64,000 bases of DNA from positions 302,482,566 through 302,546,565 of the forward strand of contig CM022303.1 of assembly GCA_011799875.1 (NCBI GenBank), in the 5' to 3' direction. The notes beneath the pieces were generated by a model, which had not been told where the DNA came from, made no database searches, and was given only the letters and a program-made list of their open reading frames with translations. This stretch comes from Thinopyrum elongatum. Its lineage: Eukaryota > Streptophyta > Magnoliopsida > Poales > Poaceae. How positions within the stretch are numbered: position 1 is the first letter of the stretch; each line of letters begins with the position of its first letter. Position numbers and translations under genes: made by a program. This document shows, piece after piece, positions 32,551 through 42,951 of the stretch.

Positions 32551-35500
32551 AGACAATTCTAAAATTATATTCAACATATACTAAATAAATCATGTGACTC
32601 TAACAACCACAAAACAGAGTTATTTAACCCTATTTTATTTAAATAAAATAAAGATAAAATCATTTGTACTCCAAACCATTTTCTAACAATGTCTAATATT
32701 GCACTGTGAATATTTGGGCAAGTTTCATAAAATACAAAAGTCATTTGAAATAAAAATAAAAGACAAAACAGGAACAAAAGGAAAAATAAAACAAAAGAAA
32801 AAGAAAACCCCCCTCTCTGTCTGGGCCTTAGCCACTGGGCAGGCCCAGCCGACCCAGCAGACCAAGCCAGCCCAGCCAGCCCCCCCCCCCCCTTGCTCCC
32901 CTTATCCCACCCCGAGGGAAACCCTAGCCCAACCGGTCGCCCCACTCCCCCCCCCACTCCCTCGATCCCCATCGCCGAACGCCGCTCCTCGGTGCCCCGA
33001 CGCCGCTCGTCGTCTCCAGCGCCGCCTCGCCATCGCCGCCTCGACCCCGTCGCTCGCCTCCCCATCTTCACCCCCTCCCCGATCCAGAGCAGGATCGGGG
33101 CACGACCTCGACGCCCGCCGTCGCCGACCGCGCCAACGCCGCCTCACCGCAGGACTGCCCCGTCCCCGACTCCCCTTCGCCGGTCTCCCACACGCCTCGC
33201 CGACCCGATCCCCTACAAACGGGGGTGAGCTGCGCGTCCCCCCTCCTCTCCTCTCTTCCCGCGTCGGCCGTGTCCGCTCGCGCTCCCGGCACAGCCCGCG
33301 CCGCCCCGCTCGTCTGCTGCCGCCGTGCTGCCGCAGCCCGACCGCGGCCCTTCCCCCGCCTCATGTGGCCTCACCGCGTCGCGTCCGCCCGTCGTTCCCC
33401 ATGCGCGCGCCCGTGCAAGGCTGCACCTCTGCTGCGGCGCTCGCTGCCCGCCGCTCGCTGCTCCAGCTAGCCGCGCGGACCCCACCCAGCGCCTTGCCCC
33501 CACACCCCCGCGCTGTCCGGCCGCCGGCACTAGCCGCGCTCCCGTGCCCCTCGCCGCGGCTCCGGTTAACCGCGCCGGCCAGCACCGCCCCTTGCTGCGG
33601 CCTCGCCCTCCGTCTGACCCGCTCGGGTCTGGCCCCTCGGGCACGCGCCCGCAACCGCGCGCCCGCTAACCCCCCCGGGCCACTGCCCAAGGGGCCCCAC
33701 GCCCCTGTTAAATAAAAAAAAGAATAAAATAAATAAATTATAATAAAGTTAATTACGTAATTAATTAGGAATTAACTATCTTAATGAATCTGGTTTAATT
33801 AAACTAATTAAACTTAGTTAAACTAATCACCTAATTAGGAATAATCAGTTCTGTCTAATTAACCTGTGACATCATGCTGACATCAGCAAGCACTGTTTCG
33901 GATAATTCTAATTTAATTAATTAAATAATTCCAGAATTTGTTTAAATCTTTGAAATTTAATATAAAATAAACCGTAACTCGGATTAAAAAACTTTGTACA
34001 TGAAAGTTGCTCAAAACGACGAGACGAATCCGAGTACGCAGTCTGTTCGTCTGCCACACGTCCCTAACTATCCGAACATGGAACCGTTCCCCTCCGGTCA
34101 TCTGTCTGACAAATGTCCGGAACCGGGAAAACATTCCCGGATGGATTCATCCTTCCTCGGTAACGTGCAGCCATACGTTAGAACACACCCGGCACTGCAT
34201 ATTGTCATGTTATACTTTGTGTCGCACTTGTTTGCTGTGTATTTATACTATTTCCTCCCCCTCTTCTCTCTCGTTAGACCCCGACGTCGTCCCCGAGACC
34301 GACACAGCTCCGGAGACCGAAGACACCATTGACGACCTTGCCCTTGCCGCCGAGCAACCAGGCAAGCCCCCCCCCACCCCCCCCCTTGAGCATACCGATA
34401 TCGCCCATTCTATTTTCTCATGCTTGCATTAGAATTGCTGTTGCTGCTGCTTTACCTATTCTGATGCATAGCCTGTTTATTGTAACCTGCTGTTGATAAT
34501 TACCTGCATAACCTAGACTGCTTAGTATATGCTAGGTAGAGACCTATCAGTGACCCCACTAGTCCCAACTGCCCCGCTGGTTTATCAGAAGACCCGATCA
34601 ACGGGATTGGAGACCAGGCCCTGGCACCGCACTTCACCCCCTTAGTTGTAACGACACTGCAGCGTACTATCGAGTGTCGAGGGTGATACCTCGTGTAGCA
34701 CTTCAGATGTTAACCCTGTAGAGTAGCTATTTGGTCGTGGTCATCGAGGGTGATTCCTCCTTCACCACTTCCGATAACGACGCGGTCGTGCAACACATCA
34801 AGTGTGAACCCATCGAGGGTGAATCCTCCTACGTTCACCTTGACAATTACATCGAGTGGGTATCCGTCGAGGGTGATACCTCGGATTCCCTTGATGTTAT
34901 GGACACACGGCTACGGTGACTTTACCCCTGCACCCTATTAGAAACGGGTCGGCGCCGAGGGCGACCCGAGGGAGTTACTTTAACGGCAGGACTGGAGGGA
35001 CAGGCGGTACCACCCAGTAGAGGTGGACCTGAGTTCCCGACAGTCTTTTGTGAGACGGGTTGACCTGGATGGTGCCTGAGTGATGAATACGAGGCGTGGC
35101 CGGGCATTCTTGGCCCTTGCCACAAGTCCTCGAGACGGGGCGACGGGGTCACATCGAACATGAGTCTCTGCTCGTTACCACACCCCCAAGGTACTAACGA
35201 TTTGGATATTTGATTCGAGTGGGCCTCTGGCCCGATAGCACTAACCACCACGCGGGCATAGTATGGGCGTTCTGCATCGTATGCATCAGCTGAAAGCTCT
35301 GTCAGACGTCCAGTTCAGCAGTGCGGCATGGAGTGATTGGCGCCATTCACGACAGAGGTGGTGCTTGGATCTGAGCCATGTGCGCAATGACCCGGAGGGC
35401 GAGGGGCGATGGCCCAAGACCCCCTTGTGCTTAGGATGTAGACCGGCGGGGACCTCTCTGCTGAGCTCTAGGTAGGGCTGCGGTGTGTCGTTTGGCCGAG

Positions 35501-36428
35501 GTCGGGCATGACCCGGAAAAGTGTGTCCGGCCGGAGTTAAGCGAGCGTGGTGGGTAAGTTGGTGCACCCCTGCAGGGAAGAAAACATCTATCGATAACCT
35601 GTCCTACGGTAACGGATACTCGGAGTTGTATCCCGATTGATACAAATAGAATTGGATACTATGGCTCTGGGATTGCTTCTCGCAGGGAGTCGAGGAGGGA
35701 TCTCAGGACGAGGTTGATGACTGTATGGCTCTGGGATTGCTTTCTCGCAGGGAGTCGAGAAAGGATCTCTGGGTGAGGTTGATATCATTACTGCTACATT
35801 ATATTGTACTGTTCTACTCTCTTCCATTGCTGCAAGAATGCTGAAGATGCTAGTCTTCGATAGGACTAGGGTTTCTCTCTATTCTGGCATTTCTGCAGCC
35901 CAGTCCACATATACAGCCTTCCTTTGATAATGTTGCATATGTAGTGTAGATCCTTGCTTGCTGAGTACTTCTGAGTACTCACGGTTGCTTTGTTTTCCTT
36001 ATCTCCCCATATCAGTTTGTCGCGACCAGATGATGGAGCCCCTGAGACAGCTGCCCCGCCGATGATCGCTACTACTACTATCCCGAGGGTGGATATTACT
36101 TCGAGCTTGCCGTCGACCAGGAGTAGGATCGGAGGGTCCCAGGCAGGAGGCCTGCGCCTTTCGATCGTAGTGTTTTATTTTGCCCCGCCTTTCTAAAGGC
36201 CTTTCTGTTTCTCTTTTAATATCTGTACTCAGATATCTGATGCTTCCGCTGATGCTTGTATGCGAGCTTTTGTATTTGAGCCCTCGAGGCCCCTGGCTTG
36301 TAATATAAAGCTTGTATGACTTTATTTATGGTTTAGAGTTGTGTTGTGATATCTTCCCGTGAGTCCTTAGGCTTGATCGTGTGCATTTGCGTGTATGATT
36401 AGTGCACGATTGAGCCGGGGGCGTCACA
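32551..36428 (+). mobile_element. R7 second LTR, inverted and truncated at U3
   Basis: This LTR reads U3 to U5 on the plus strand, opposite to the coding strand and to the left LTR. Homology begins at AGACAATTCT (32551), equivalent to 27339 of the left LTR, so the first 197 LTR bases are absent. It ends ...GCCGGGGGCGTCACA at 36428, directly at the GGGAC duplication. It has a GC-rich block at 32880-33700. Four copies of a TCGAGGGTGA-type motif lie at 34676-34885. Confidence 0.92.
34674..34890 (+). repeat. Four spaced copies of TCGAGGGTGAxxCCTC in the R7 LTR
   Basis: Copies lie at about 34676, 34744, 34813 and 34867: TCGAGGGTGATACCTCG, TCGAGGGTGATTCCTCC, TCGAGGGTGAATCCTCC and TCGAGGGTGATACCTCG. 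The other LTR has the same set reversed at 25060-25275, so the array predates the element. A short ORF translating them as repeated EGDSS-like words is a by-product. Confidence 0.7.
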
Positions 36429-36433
36429 GGGAC

Positions 36434-36656
36434 GATCTGGGAGCTTGCTTCCAGGGCAAAACCCAACCCTACTGGGCTCGCCTGCCCGGCAAGGTAGGTC
36501 CTTCCCTTATCGATGCCTTGCTCCCCTAGCTCACCTTGGCCTTCTCGATCTGCACTTGGATCCTTCAAAGGAGTTGATCCTCCTTGTTTGGTCTGATCTT
36601 GATCTTGTAATCTTGTCTCTGGCCTGTGCACAGTCCGTGCAATGGACCCACCGACA
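36434..36656 (-). mobile_element. R6 5' LTR, part right of R7
   Basis: After the second GGGAC copy (36429-36433) the LTR continues with GATCTGGGAGCTTGCTTCC and ends ...ACCGACA. It matches 13775-14020 of the other LTR except for substitutions and a short deletion just before the terminus. Confidence 0.93.
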
Positions 36657-37415
36657 TTTGGTTTGGCCAACTAGATTGATTTATCTTGCAATGGGAGAGG
36701 TGCTTTGTGATGGGTTCAATCTTGCGGTGCTCTATATCCGAGTGACAGAAAGGAACAAGAGAAGTATTTGTATTGTTGCCATTAAGGATAAAACAATGGG
36801 GTTTATTTATATTGATTGGGTTTACTTTGTCTACATCATGTCATCCTGCTTAAGGCGTTACTCTATTTTATACCTAATACTCTAGATGCATGCTGGATAG
36901 CGGTCGATGAGTGGAGTAATAGTAGTAGATGCAGGCAGGAGTTGGTCTACTTGTCTCGGATGTGATGCCTATATACATGATCATTTCCTTGAATATCGTC
37001 ATAAGGATGCGCTTTCTATCAATTGCCAACAGTAATTTGTTCACCCACCGTATGTTACGTGCTCGAGAGAGAAGCCTCTAGTGAAAACTATGGCCCCCGG
37101 GCTTCTTTTATCATATAAAAACACAGAAATACATGCTGCAATTTTATTTTATTTATTTTGTTTTGCAATTTATCTTATTACCTACCACTACGAGATTTAA
37201 TCCTTGCAAATAACCGCCGAGGGGATTGATAACCCCCTTGTTTGCATTGGGTCCAAGTATTTGATTTTGTGTGTGTAGGTGCTGCTAGCGAGGTTCTGTG
37301 TGGTTCTCCTACTGGATTGATAACCTTGGTTCTTAACTAAGGGAAATACTTATCTCTACCAGACTGCTTCATCCTCTCCTCTTCGAGGAAATCCCAACGC
37401 AGCTCACAAGTAGCA
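36657..37415 (+). mobile_element. R5 5' LTR, second part
   Basis: After R6 the LTR resumes with TTTGGTTTGGCCAACTAG. It runs through the landmarks GATGCATGCTGGATAGCGG and TACTGGATTGATAACCTTGG to the terminus CACAAGTAGCA at 37415. Joined to 12320-13117 and counting TTTGG once, it makes an LTR of about 1.55 kb. Confidence 0.92.
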
Positions 37416-37426
37416 GGAAGTATTTC

Positions 37427-37444
37427 TAGCACCGTTGCCAGGGA
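37427..37444 (+). other. R5 primer-binding site (tRNA-Asp type, decayed)
   Basis: TAGCACCGTTGCCAGGGA starts 11 bases after the LTR. It differs from TGGCGCCGTTGCCGGGGA, the complement of a plant tRNA-Asp 3' end, at three positions, all G to A. R8 has the same site with one change and R9 has it perfect. Confidence 0.8.
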
Positions 37445-37617
37445 GACATCTCCAAAACCTATCAAGTACCTTCGCACAAACTATCATCTACTTGCTCTTA
37501 TTTTTATTTTCCTTTTTCTTTGCCTTTGCCTCTTGTTTTCATCTCCCCCACTTCTAATTTTTTTTTACATTAACACAAAAACATTTTTATTTGCTTGCTT
37601 TGCTTGAAGTTGCTATC

Positions 37618-38268
37618 ATGTATGAATTTGTTATTGCTAAGAGTGATGATGGTAAGACTCCTAAAGAAGAAATTCCCATAAATTTGGATACTAAATTTTT
37701 TATGACGGAAAGTGGGGACATCATAGGAAAAAGCATTATTCAGGAATGCTTTACTTGTAATGGAACTTTTGTCTGCAATGTTATTCCTATTCTTAAGAGA
37801 ACCAATAGTTATGTTGAATCTATTTCAGCACTCATTCTTAAATTTGAAAGAAGATTTTTGCGTACTCACCCCACTTTGCAAAGATTGTTCTATGAACTAC
37901 CAATCATAAGCGGTCCTAAGGTTAAAAGGATAACCACTCTTATTCTTATGAATGAATTTGATAATATCGTGAGAGAAACTAGAGAAAATTTTGATTTTTA
38001 CAACGTGAAGTGTGAACATCCCATAATTGATGAAATTTTAATAAATGAAGATCTTATGAGGAGGTATATATTTCATGATTACCATACTTTTGATGAAAAT
38101 GCTAAGAAGGAAGTTCCCCCTTTACATATTATCCAACAAGTTTTCAATGGTATTAATCAACAATATTCTTGGATCATAAAAGGGAATCACGAAGGGTTTG
38201 AAGAAAGTTGCCTTAAAAGTGCTAAAATTTCAATAAATGATGTGAAAACCAAGGATGACAATACTTGA
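37618..38268 (+). CDS. Orphan ORF of R5, 216 residues, function unknown
   Basis: An uninterrupted ORF begins at the ATG 37618 (MYEFVIAKSDDGKTPK), 173 bases after the primer-binding site, and ends with TGA. It is Ile/Asp/Glu/Asn-rich. It has no zinc knuckle, protease, reverse transcriptase or integrase motif and no membrane segment. Its place in the element is that of gag, so a gag-derived or packaging role is possible but not shown. It has no obvious sequence similarity to the ORFs of R8 and R9, though the non-coding parts of the three elements are related. The open state of a 216-codon frame in an AT-rich, otherwise decayed element is notable. Confidence 0.6.
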   Translation: MYEFVIAKSDDGKTPKEEIPINLDTKFFMTESGDIIGKSIIQECFTCNGTFVCNVIPILKRTNSYVESISALILKFERRFLRTHPTLQRLFYELPIISGPKVKRITTLILMNEFDNIVRETRENFDFYNVKCEHPIIDEILINEDLMRRYIFHDYHTFDENAKKEVPPLHIIQQVFNGINQQYSWIIKGNHEGFEESCLKSAKISINDVKTKDDNT

Positions 38269-40996
38269 AACCATGCATTACGCCTAGCTAGGGGTGTAAA
38301 ACAATAGCGCTTGTTGGGAGGCAACCCAATAGTTATTTTATTTTTCTTGTTTTATTTTCTGTTTTTTAACATAATTATGCTATTGTTATGATTGTGTTTT
38401 TATGTTTAAGTTAGTATTTGTGCCAAGTAAAGCCTTTGGGATGATTTGGTTGATAGTTGACTTGATTCTGTGAAAAAATAGAAACTTTTACGCCCAGTAC
38501 CTGAATTACTATGGTTTACTGGAACACGATAAAATTCTAAATTTTTTACACATTATTTATATACAAATATCCCACATTTTCCAAATGTTTCAGAATTTCT
38601 GGACTTATAGAAGTATTGCGTTTGTTCAGATCATTACAGACTGTTATGTTTTTGACAGATTCTGTGTTCGTTGCATAGTTTGCTTGTTTTGATGAATCTA
38701 TGGATTGTATCGGGGGGTATAAGTCATGGAGAAGTTAGAATACAGTAGGTATTATGCAATAATAAAACATGAATGGGTTTACAACAGTACCTAAAGTTTA
38801 TGATTTGCTTGTTATACTAACGGATCTCACGAGGTTTCTGTTGAGTTTTGTGTGCTGAAGTTTTCATGTTTTGGGTGAGATCACAATGGATGAAGGAATA
38901 AGGAGTGGCAAGACCCTAAGCTTTGGGGTGTCCAAGGCATGCCAAGGTAATATTCAAGGAGACCCAAGCATCTAAACTTGGAGCTATATTTGTATTCATC
39001 ACATGATATGAGTTTTGCTTGGAGTGTCATGTATTATAAGAGTCTTTGCTTTGTTTGCTTTTTAGTTTGCCACGATCATTGTTTGATTCACACACCTTTT
39101 GAGAGGGACACACATTTATTTGTGATTTGTTAGAATACTCTATGTGCTTCACTTATATCTTTTGAGCTAGGCAGTTGCTCTAGTGCTTCACTTATATCTT
39201 TTAAAGCACAGTGGTGGCTATATTTTAAATAAGTAGTTGCACTCTCATGCTTCACTTATATCTTTTTGAGAGTCTAATGAATAGTAATGGCAACAAGTAT
39301 GGGTTATGAAATTGGTCCTGATATGATAGCTATTTAAGAGGGATATAATAAAGACTTTCATGTAGATCACTAAATATGATAAGTTTGATTCGTTGCAATA
39401 GTTTTGCGATATAAAGATGGTAATATGTGGGTTGTACTAGTGAATAATTGTGGTTTAGTAAGAATATTGGTGTTAAGGTCCGAAGCATGCACGTATGGTC
39501 TTTAGTTATGCTAAGTAGTTGGAGCACGATTTATTATTGAGTGTCTTCCTTTGCCTGAAGGTCGGGGGCACGCGATGGTTAACTCCTACTAACCTCCCCC
39601 CTAGGGGCATGCGTAGTAGTACTTTGCTTTGAGGGATAATAAACTTTCACAATAAGTATGTGAGTTCTTTACGACTAATGTGAGTCCATGGATTATACGT
39701 ACTCTCACCTTTCTGCAATTTGCTAGCCTCTTCGGTACCGTGCAAAGCCCTTTCTCACCTAGAGTTGGTGCAAACTTCCCTGGTGCATCCAAACCCCGTG
39801 ATATGATACGCTCTATCACACATAAGCCTCCTTATATCTTTCTCAAAATAGCCACCATACCTACCTATCATGGCATTTCCATAGCCATTCCGAGATATAT
39901 TGCCATGCAACTACCACCGTTCCATTTATATGACACACATCATCATTGTCATATTGCTTTGCACGATCATATACCTGACATAGTATTTGTGGCTTGTCCA
40001 CCGTTCATCATTATCATACATGTTACGCTTTCATCATTGCACATCTTGGTACACTGCTAGAGGCATTCATATAGAGCCATATGTTTCAGTTTTATCGAGT
40101 TGTAATATTGAGTTGTAAGTATAGAAGTGTGATAATCATCATTATTAGAGCATTGTTCCAGTGAGGAAAAAAAGAGGCCAAAAAGAGCCCAACAAAAAAT
40201 GAGAGAAAAAGAGAAAACGGGCAATGTTACTATCCTTTTCCACACTTGTGCTTCAAGTAGCACCATGTTTTTCATATAGAGTCACCTATGTTGTCACTTT
40301 CATATACTAGTGGGAATTTTTCATTATAGAACTTGGTTTGTATATTCCAATGACGGGCTTCCTCAAATGCCCGAGGTCTTGATAAGTAAGCAAGTTGGAT
40401 GCACACCCACTTAGTTTTTAGTTTGAGCTTTCATACACTTATAGCTCTTAGTGCATCCGTTGCATGGCAACCCCTACTCCTCTCATTGGCATCAATTAAT
40501 GGGATCTCCATAGCTCGTTGATTAGCCGCGTTGATGTGAGACTATATTCCCTTTTTGTCTTCTCCATATTATTCTCTACCACCATATTCTATTCCACCAT
40601 AGTGTTACATCCATGGCTTGCACTCATGTATTGCGTGGGGGTTGAAAAAGCTGAAGCGCGTTAAAAAGTATGAACCAATTGCTTGGCTGACACCGGGGTG
40701 GTGCATGATTGAAATTTTGTGTCAAGAAGATGGAGCATGACAAGGCTATATGATTTTGTAGGGATAACATTCTGTAGCATTTTTATTGTGAAAGGCATGA
40801 TTGTTTGTTGGTATGCCTGAGTATTGATGTCTTTATGTCAAATTATAGACTATTGCTTTGAATCATTCAGATCTAAATATTCATACCATAAAAGAAAGAT
40901 TACATGATGAACATGTTAGGTACCATTCAACATCAAAAATTCTGTTCTTATCATTTACCTACTCGAGGATGAACATGAATTAAGCTTGGGGATGCT
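38269..40996 (+). other. R5 3' non-coding interior
   Basis: No gene is seen. The stretch starts with the family hallmark AGCGCTTGTTGGGAGGCAAC (38308-38327). It contains several copies of a GCTTCACTTATATCTTTT motif at 39147-39265, the TACCTACCTATCATGGCATT block (39857), an AG-rich run near 40170-40220, and ends TTAAGCTTGGGGATGCT as the purine tract at the LTR. R8 and R9 share these landmarks. Confidence 0.8.
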
Positions 40997-41292
40997 TGAT
41001 ACATTTCCAATGTATCTATAATTTTTTATTGTTCCATGCTATTATAGTATCAATCTTGGATGTTTTATATGCATTTTTATGCTATTTTATATCATTTTTT
41101 GGGACTAACCTATTAACCTAGTGCCTAGTCCCAGTTGTTGCTTTCTGCTTGTTTTTGGTTTTCAAGGAAATCTGTACCTAACGGAGTCCAAACGCTACAA
41201 AACTTTTTGAAGGTTTTTTTTGGACAAGAGAGACCTGGAAGCTTGGGAAGGAGACCAGACGAGAAGCAAGGAGATGGCAAGGCAGCAGGGCG
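40997..41292 (+). mobile_element. R5 3' LTR, first part
   Basis: It runs from TGATACATTTCC after the purine tract to ...GGCAGCAGGGCG, where R8 is inserted. GGGCG (41288-41292) is the left copy of the R8 target duplication. The LTR continues at 48767. Confidence 0.92.
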
Positions 41293-42830
41293 TGATACGT
41301 CTCCATTGCATCTATAATTTTTTATTGTTTCATGCCAATATTATACAACTTTCACATATTTTTGGCAACATTTTATATGATTTATTGGACTAACCTATTG
41401 ATCCAATGCCCAGTGTCAGTTCCTGTTTGTTGCATGTTTTTTCTTTTGCAGAATATCCATATCAAACGAAGTCCAAACGCGATAAAATTTTCCGGAGAAT
41501 TATTTCAGAATATATGTGATTTTTGGGAGGTGGAATAAACGCAAATGGGGGCCCACAGCCACCAAAATATACCTGGGCGCGCCAGGTAGCCCAGGCGCGT
41601 GGTGGTGGGTTGTGCCCTCCTCGAACGTCGGCTGGAGCTCTACTTCGGGCGCAAGGAAGCTTATATCCAGAAAAAAAATCATGTTAAAATCTCAGCGCAA
41701 TCGGAGTTACGGATCTCCGGGAATATAAGAAACGGTTTTCGACCAGAAAATAGGAACGCGAAACAGAATAGAACAGAGAGACAGATCCAATCTCGGAGGG
41801 GCTCTCGCCCCTCTGCCTCCATGGAGGTCATGTACTAGAAGGGGAACCCTCCTCCCATCTTGGGGGGAGGCCAAGGAAGAAGAAGAAGGAGGGGGGCTCT
41901 CTCCCCCTCTCTCCCGGTGGCGCCGGAACGTCGCCGGGGCAATCATCGCGTGACGGCGATCTACTCCAACAACTCCATCATCTTCACCAACAACTTCATC
42001 ACCTTCCCCCATCTATATTCAGCGGTCCACTCTCCCGCAACCCTCTGTACCCTCTACTTGAACATGGTGCTTTATACTTCATACTATTATCCAATGATAT
42101 GTTGCCATCCTATGATGTCTGAGTAGATTTTTGTTGTCCTATCGGTAATTGGTGAATTGCTATGGTTGGTTTAATTTGCTTGTGGTTATGTTGCTGTCCT
42201 TTGGTGCCCATCATATGAGCATGCAGGTGGATCACACCATAGGGTTAGTTGTATGTTGATAGGACTATGCATTGGAGGGCAAGGGTGACAGCAGCTTCGG
42301 CCTAATCATAGAAATTGATACGTATGGGATTGAAGGAGGACCAATATATATCTTAATGCTATGGTTGGGTGTTTTACCTTAATGAACGTTAGTAGTTGCG
42401 GATGCTTGCTAATAGTTCCAATCATAAGTGCATAGAATTCCAAGTAAGGGATGACATGCTAGCAGTGGCCTCTCCCACATAAAAACTTGCTATCGGTCTA
42501 GCAACATAGTCAATTGCTAAGGGACAATTTCGCAAATCCTACCACCACTATTCCACACTCGTTTTACTAAACTTTATTGTTTCTTTATTTAAATAGCACC
42601 TAACTTTTATTTTCATGTTCTTTATTATCTTGCAAACCTATCCACACCTACAAAGTACTTCTAGTTTTATTCTTGTTCTAGGTAAAGCAAACGTTAAGTG
42701 TGCATAGAGTTATATCGGTGGTCGATAGAACTTGAGGGAATATTTGTTCTACCTTTAGCTCCTCGTTGGGTTCGACACTCTTATTTATCGAAAAAGGCTA
42801 CAAACGATCCCCTATACTTGTGGGTTATCA
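41293..42830 (+). mobile_element. R8 5' LTR
   Basis: 1538 bases, TGATACGTCTCC to CTTGTGGGTTATCA. The copy at 47237 is 1530 bases and very similar. The GGCGCGCCAGG word and the CTCCCGGTGGCGCCG-rich stretch at 41860-41950 lie in both. The ORFs over the CG-rich part are not supported as genes. Confidence 0.93.
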
Positions 42831-42841
42831 AGACCTTTTTC

Positions 42842-42859
42842 TGGCGCCATTGCCGGGGA
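42842..42859 (+). other. R8 primer-binding site (tRNA-Asp type)
   Basis: TGGCGCCATTGCCGGGGA begins 11 bases after the LTR end and differs from the tRNA-Asp complement by one base (A for G). This fixes the element's orientation as plus. Confidence 0.9.
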
Positions 42860-42951
42860 GCAATAGCGTGGGGTGAATATTCTCGTGTGTGCTTGTTTGC
42901 TTTATCACTAAATAGTTTTTTATTTGTTTCTCTTGTTTTCTATCTTTTGTT

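Larger units (their letters stand above)
23556..36428 (-). mobile_element. R7: Tekay-type chromovirus with inverted LTRs, nested in R6
   Basis: R7 is flanked by a perfect GGGAC duplication (23551-23555 and 36429-36433) inside the R6 LTR. Coding is on the minus strand: gag, protease, reverse transcriptase/RNase H, and integrase with chromodomain. The left LTR (23556-27536) is a normal 3' LTR, preceded on the coding strand by GTGGAGGAGATT and starting TGTAACACCCC. The right LTR (32551-36428) is the same LTR in inverted orientation and lacks its first 197 bases. Both outer ends therefore carry the same U5 terminus (TGTGACGCC... and ...GGCGTCACA). There is no primer-binding site. Arms differ at about 4% of positions over 200 bases compared by eye, so it is not a perfect palindrome. 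Confidence 0.93.
13118..36656 (-). mobile_element. R6: Tat-lineage gypsy retrotransposon, nested in R5
   Basis: The ends are TGTCGTGGG at 13118 and ...ACCGACA at 36656, flanked by a perfect TTTGG duplication (13113-13117 and 36657-36661). The flanking R5 LTR is restored exactly when the element and one TTTGG are removed. Coding is on the minus strand: 5' LTR on the right (22885-23555 and 36434-36656), gag, protease, reverse transcriptase with two RNase H regions, integrase, an antisense B3 ORF, and 3' LTR on the left (13118-14020). Without R7 it is about 10.7 kb. The LTRs differ at roughly one base in 25 over the first 260 bases compared by eye, so it is not recent. It holds R7 in its 5' LTR. 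Confidence 0.95.

Noticed and set aside
32699..33715. Long ORF (338 codons) on the plus strand in the GC-rich part of the R7 right LTR
   Set aside because: It lies inside an LTR, the same region in the other LTR is open in a different way, and the translation is Pro/Arg/Ala/Ser-rich low complexity. The absence of stops follows from GC content.
34731..34919. Short ORF with repeated EGDSS/EGESS words
   Set aside because: It is the translation of the TCGAGGGTGA motif array in the R7 LTR.
23556..36428. R7 read as a DNA transposon because of its 3.9-kb terminal inverted repeats
   Set aside because: The repeats are LTRs with TGTAACACCCC start and an adjacent polypurine tract, the interior is gypsy gag-pol, and the duplication is 5 bp. 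No transposase is present.
23556..36428. R7 as a simple assembly palindrome
   Set aside because: The arms differ at several percent of positions, differ in length at both ends, and are bounded by a precise GGGAC duplication. An artefactual fold-back would be identical. Long reads are still needed to be certain.
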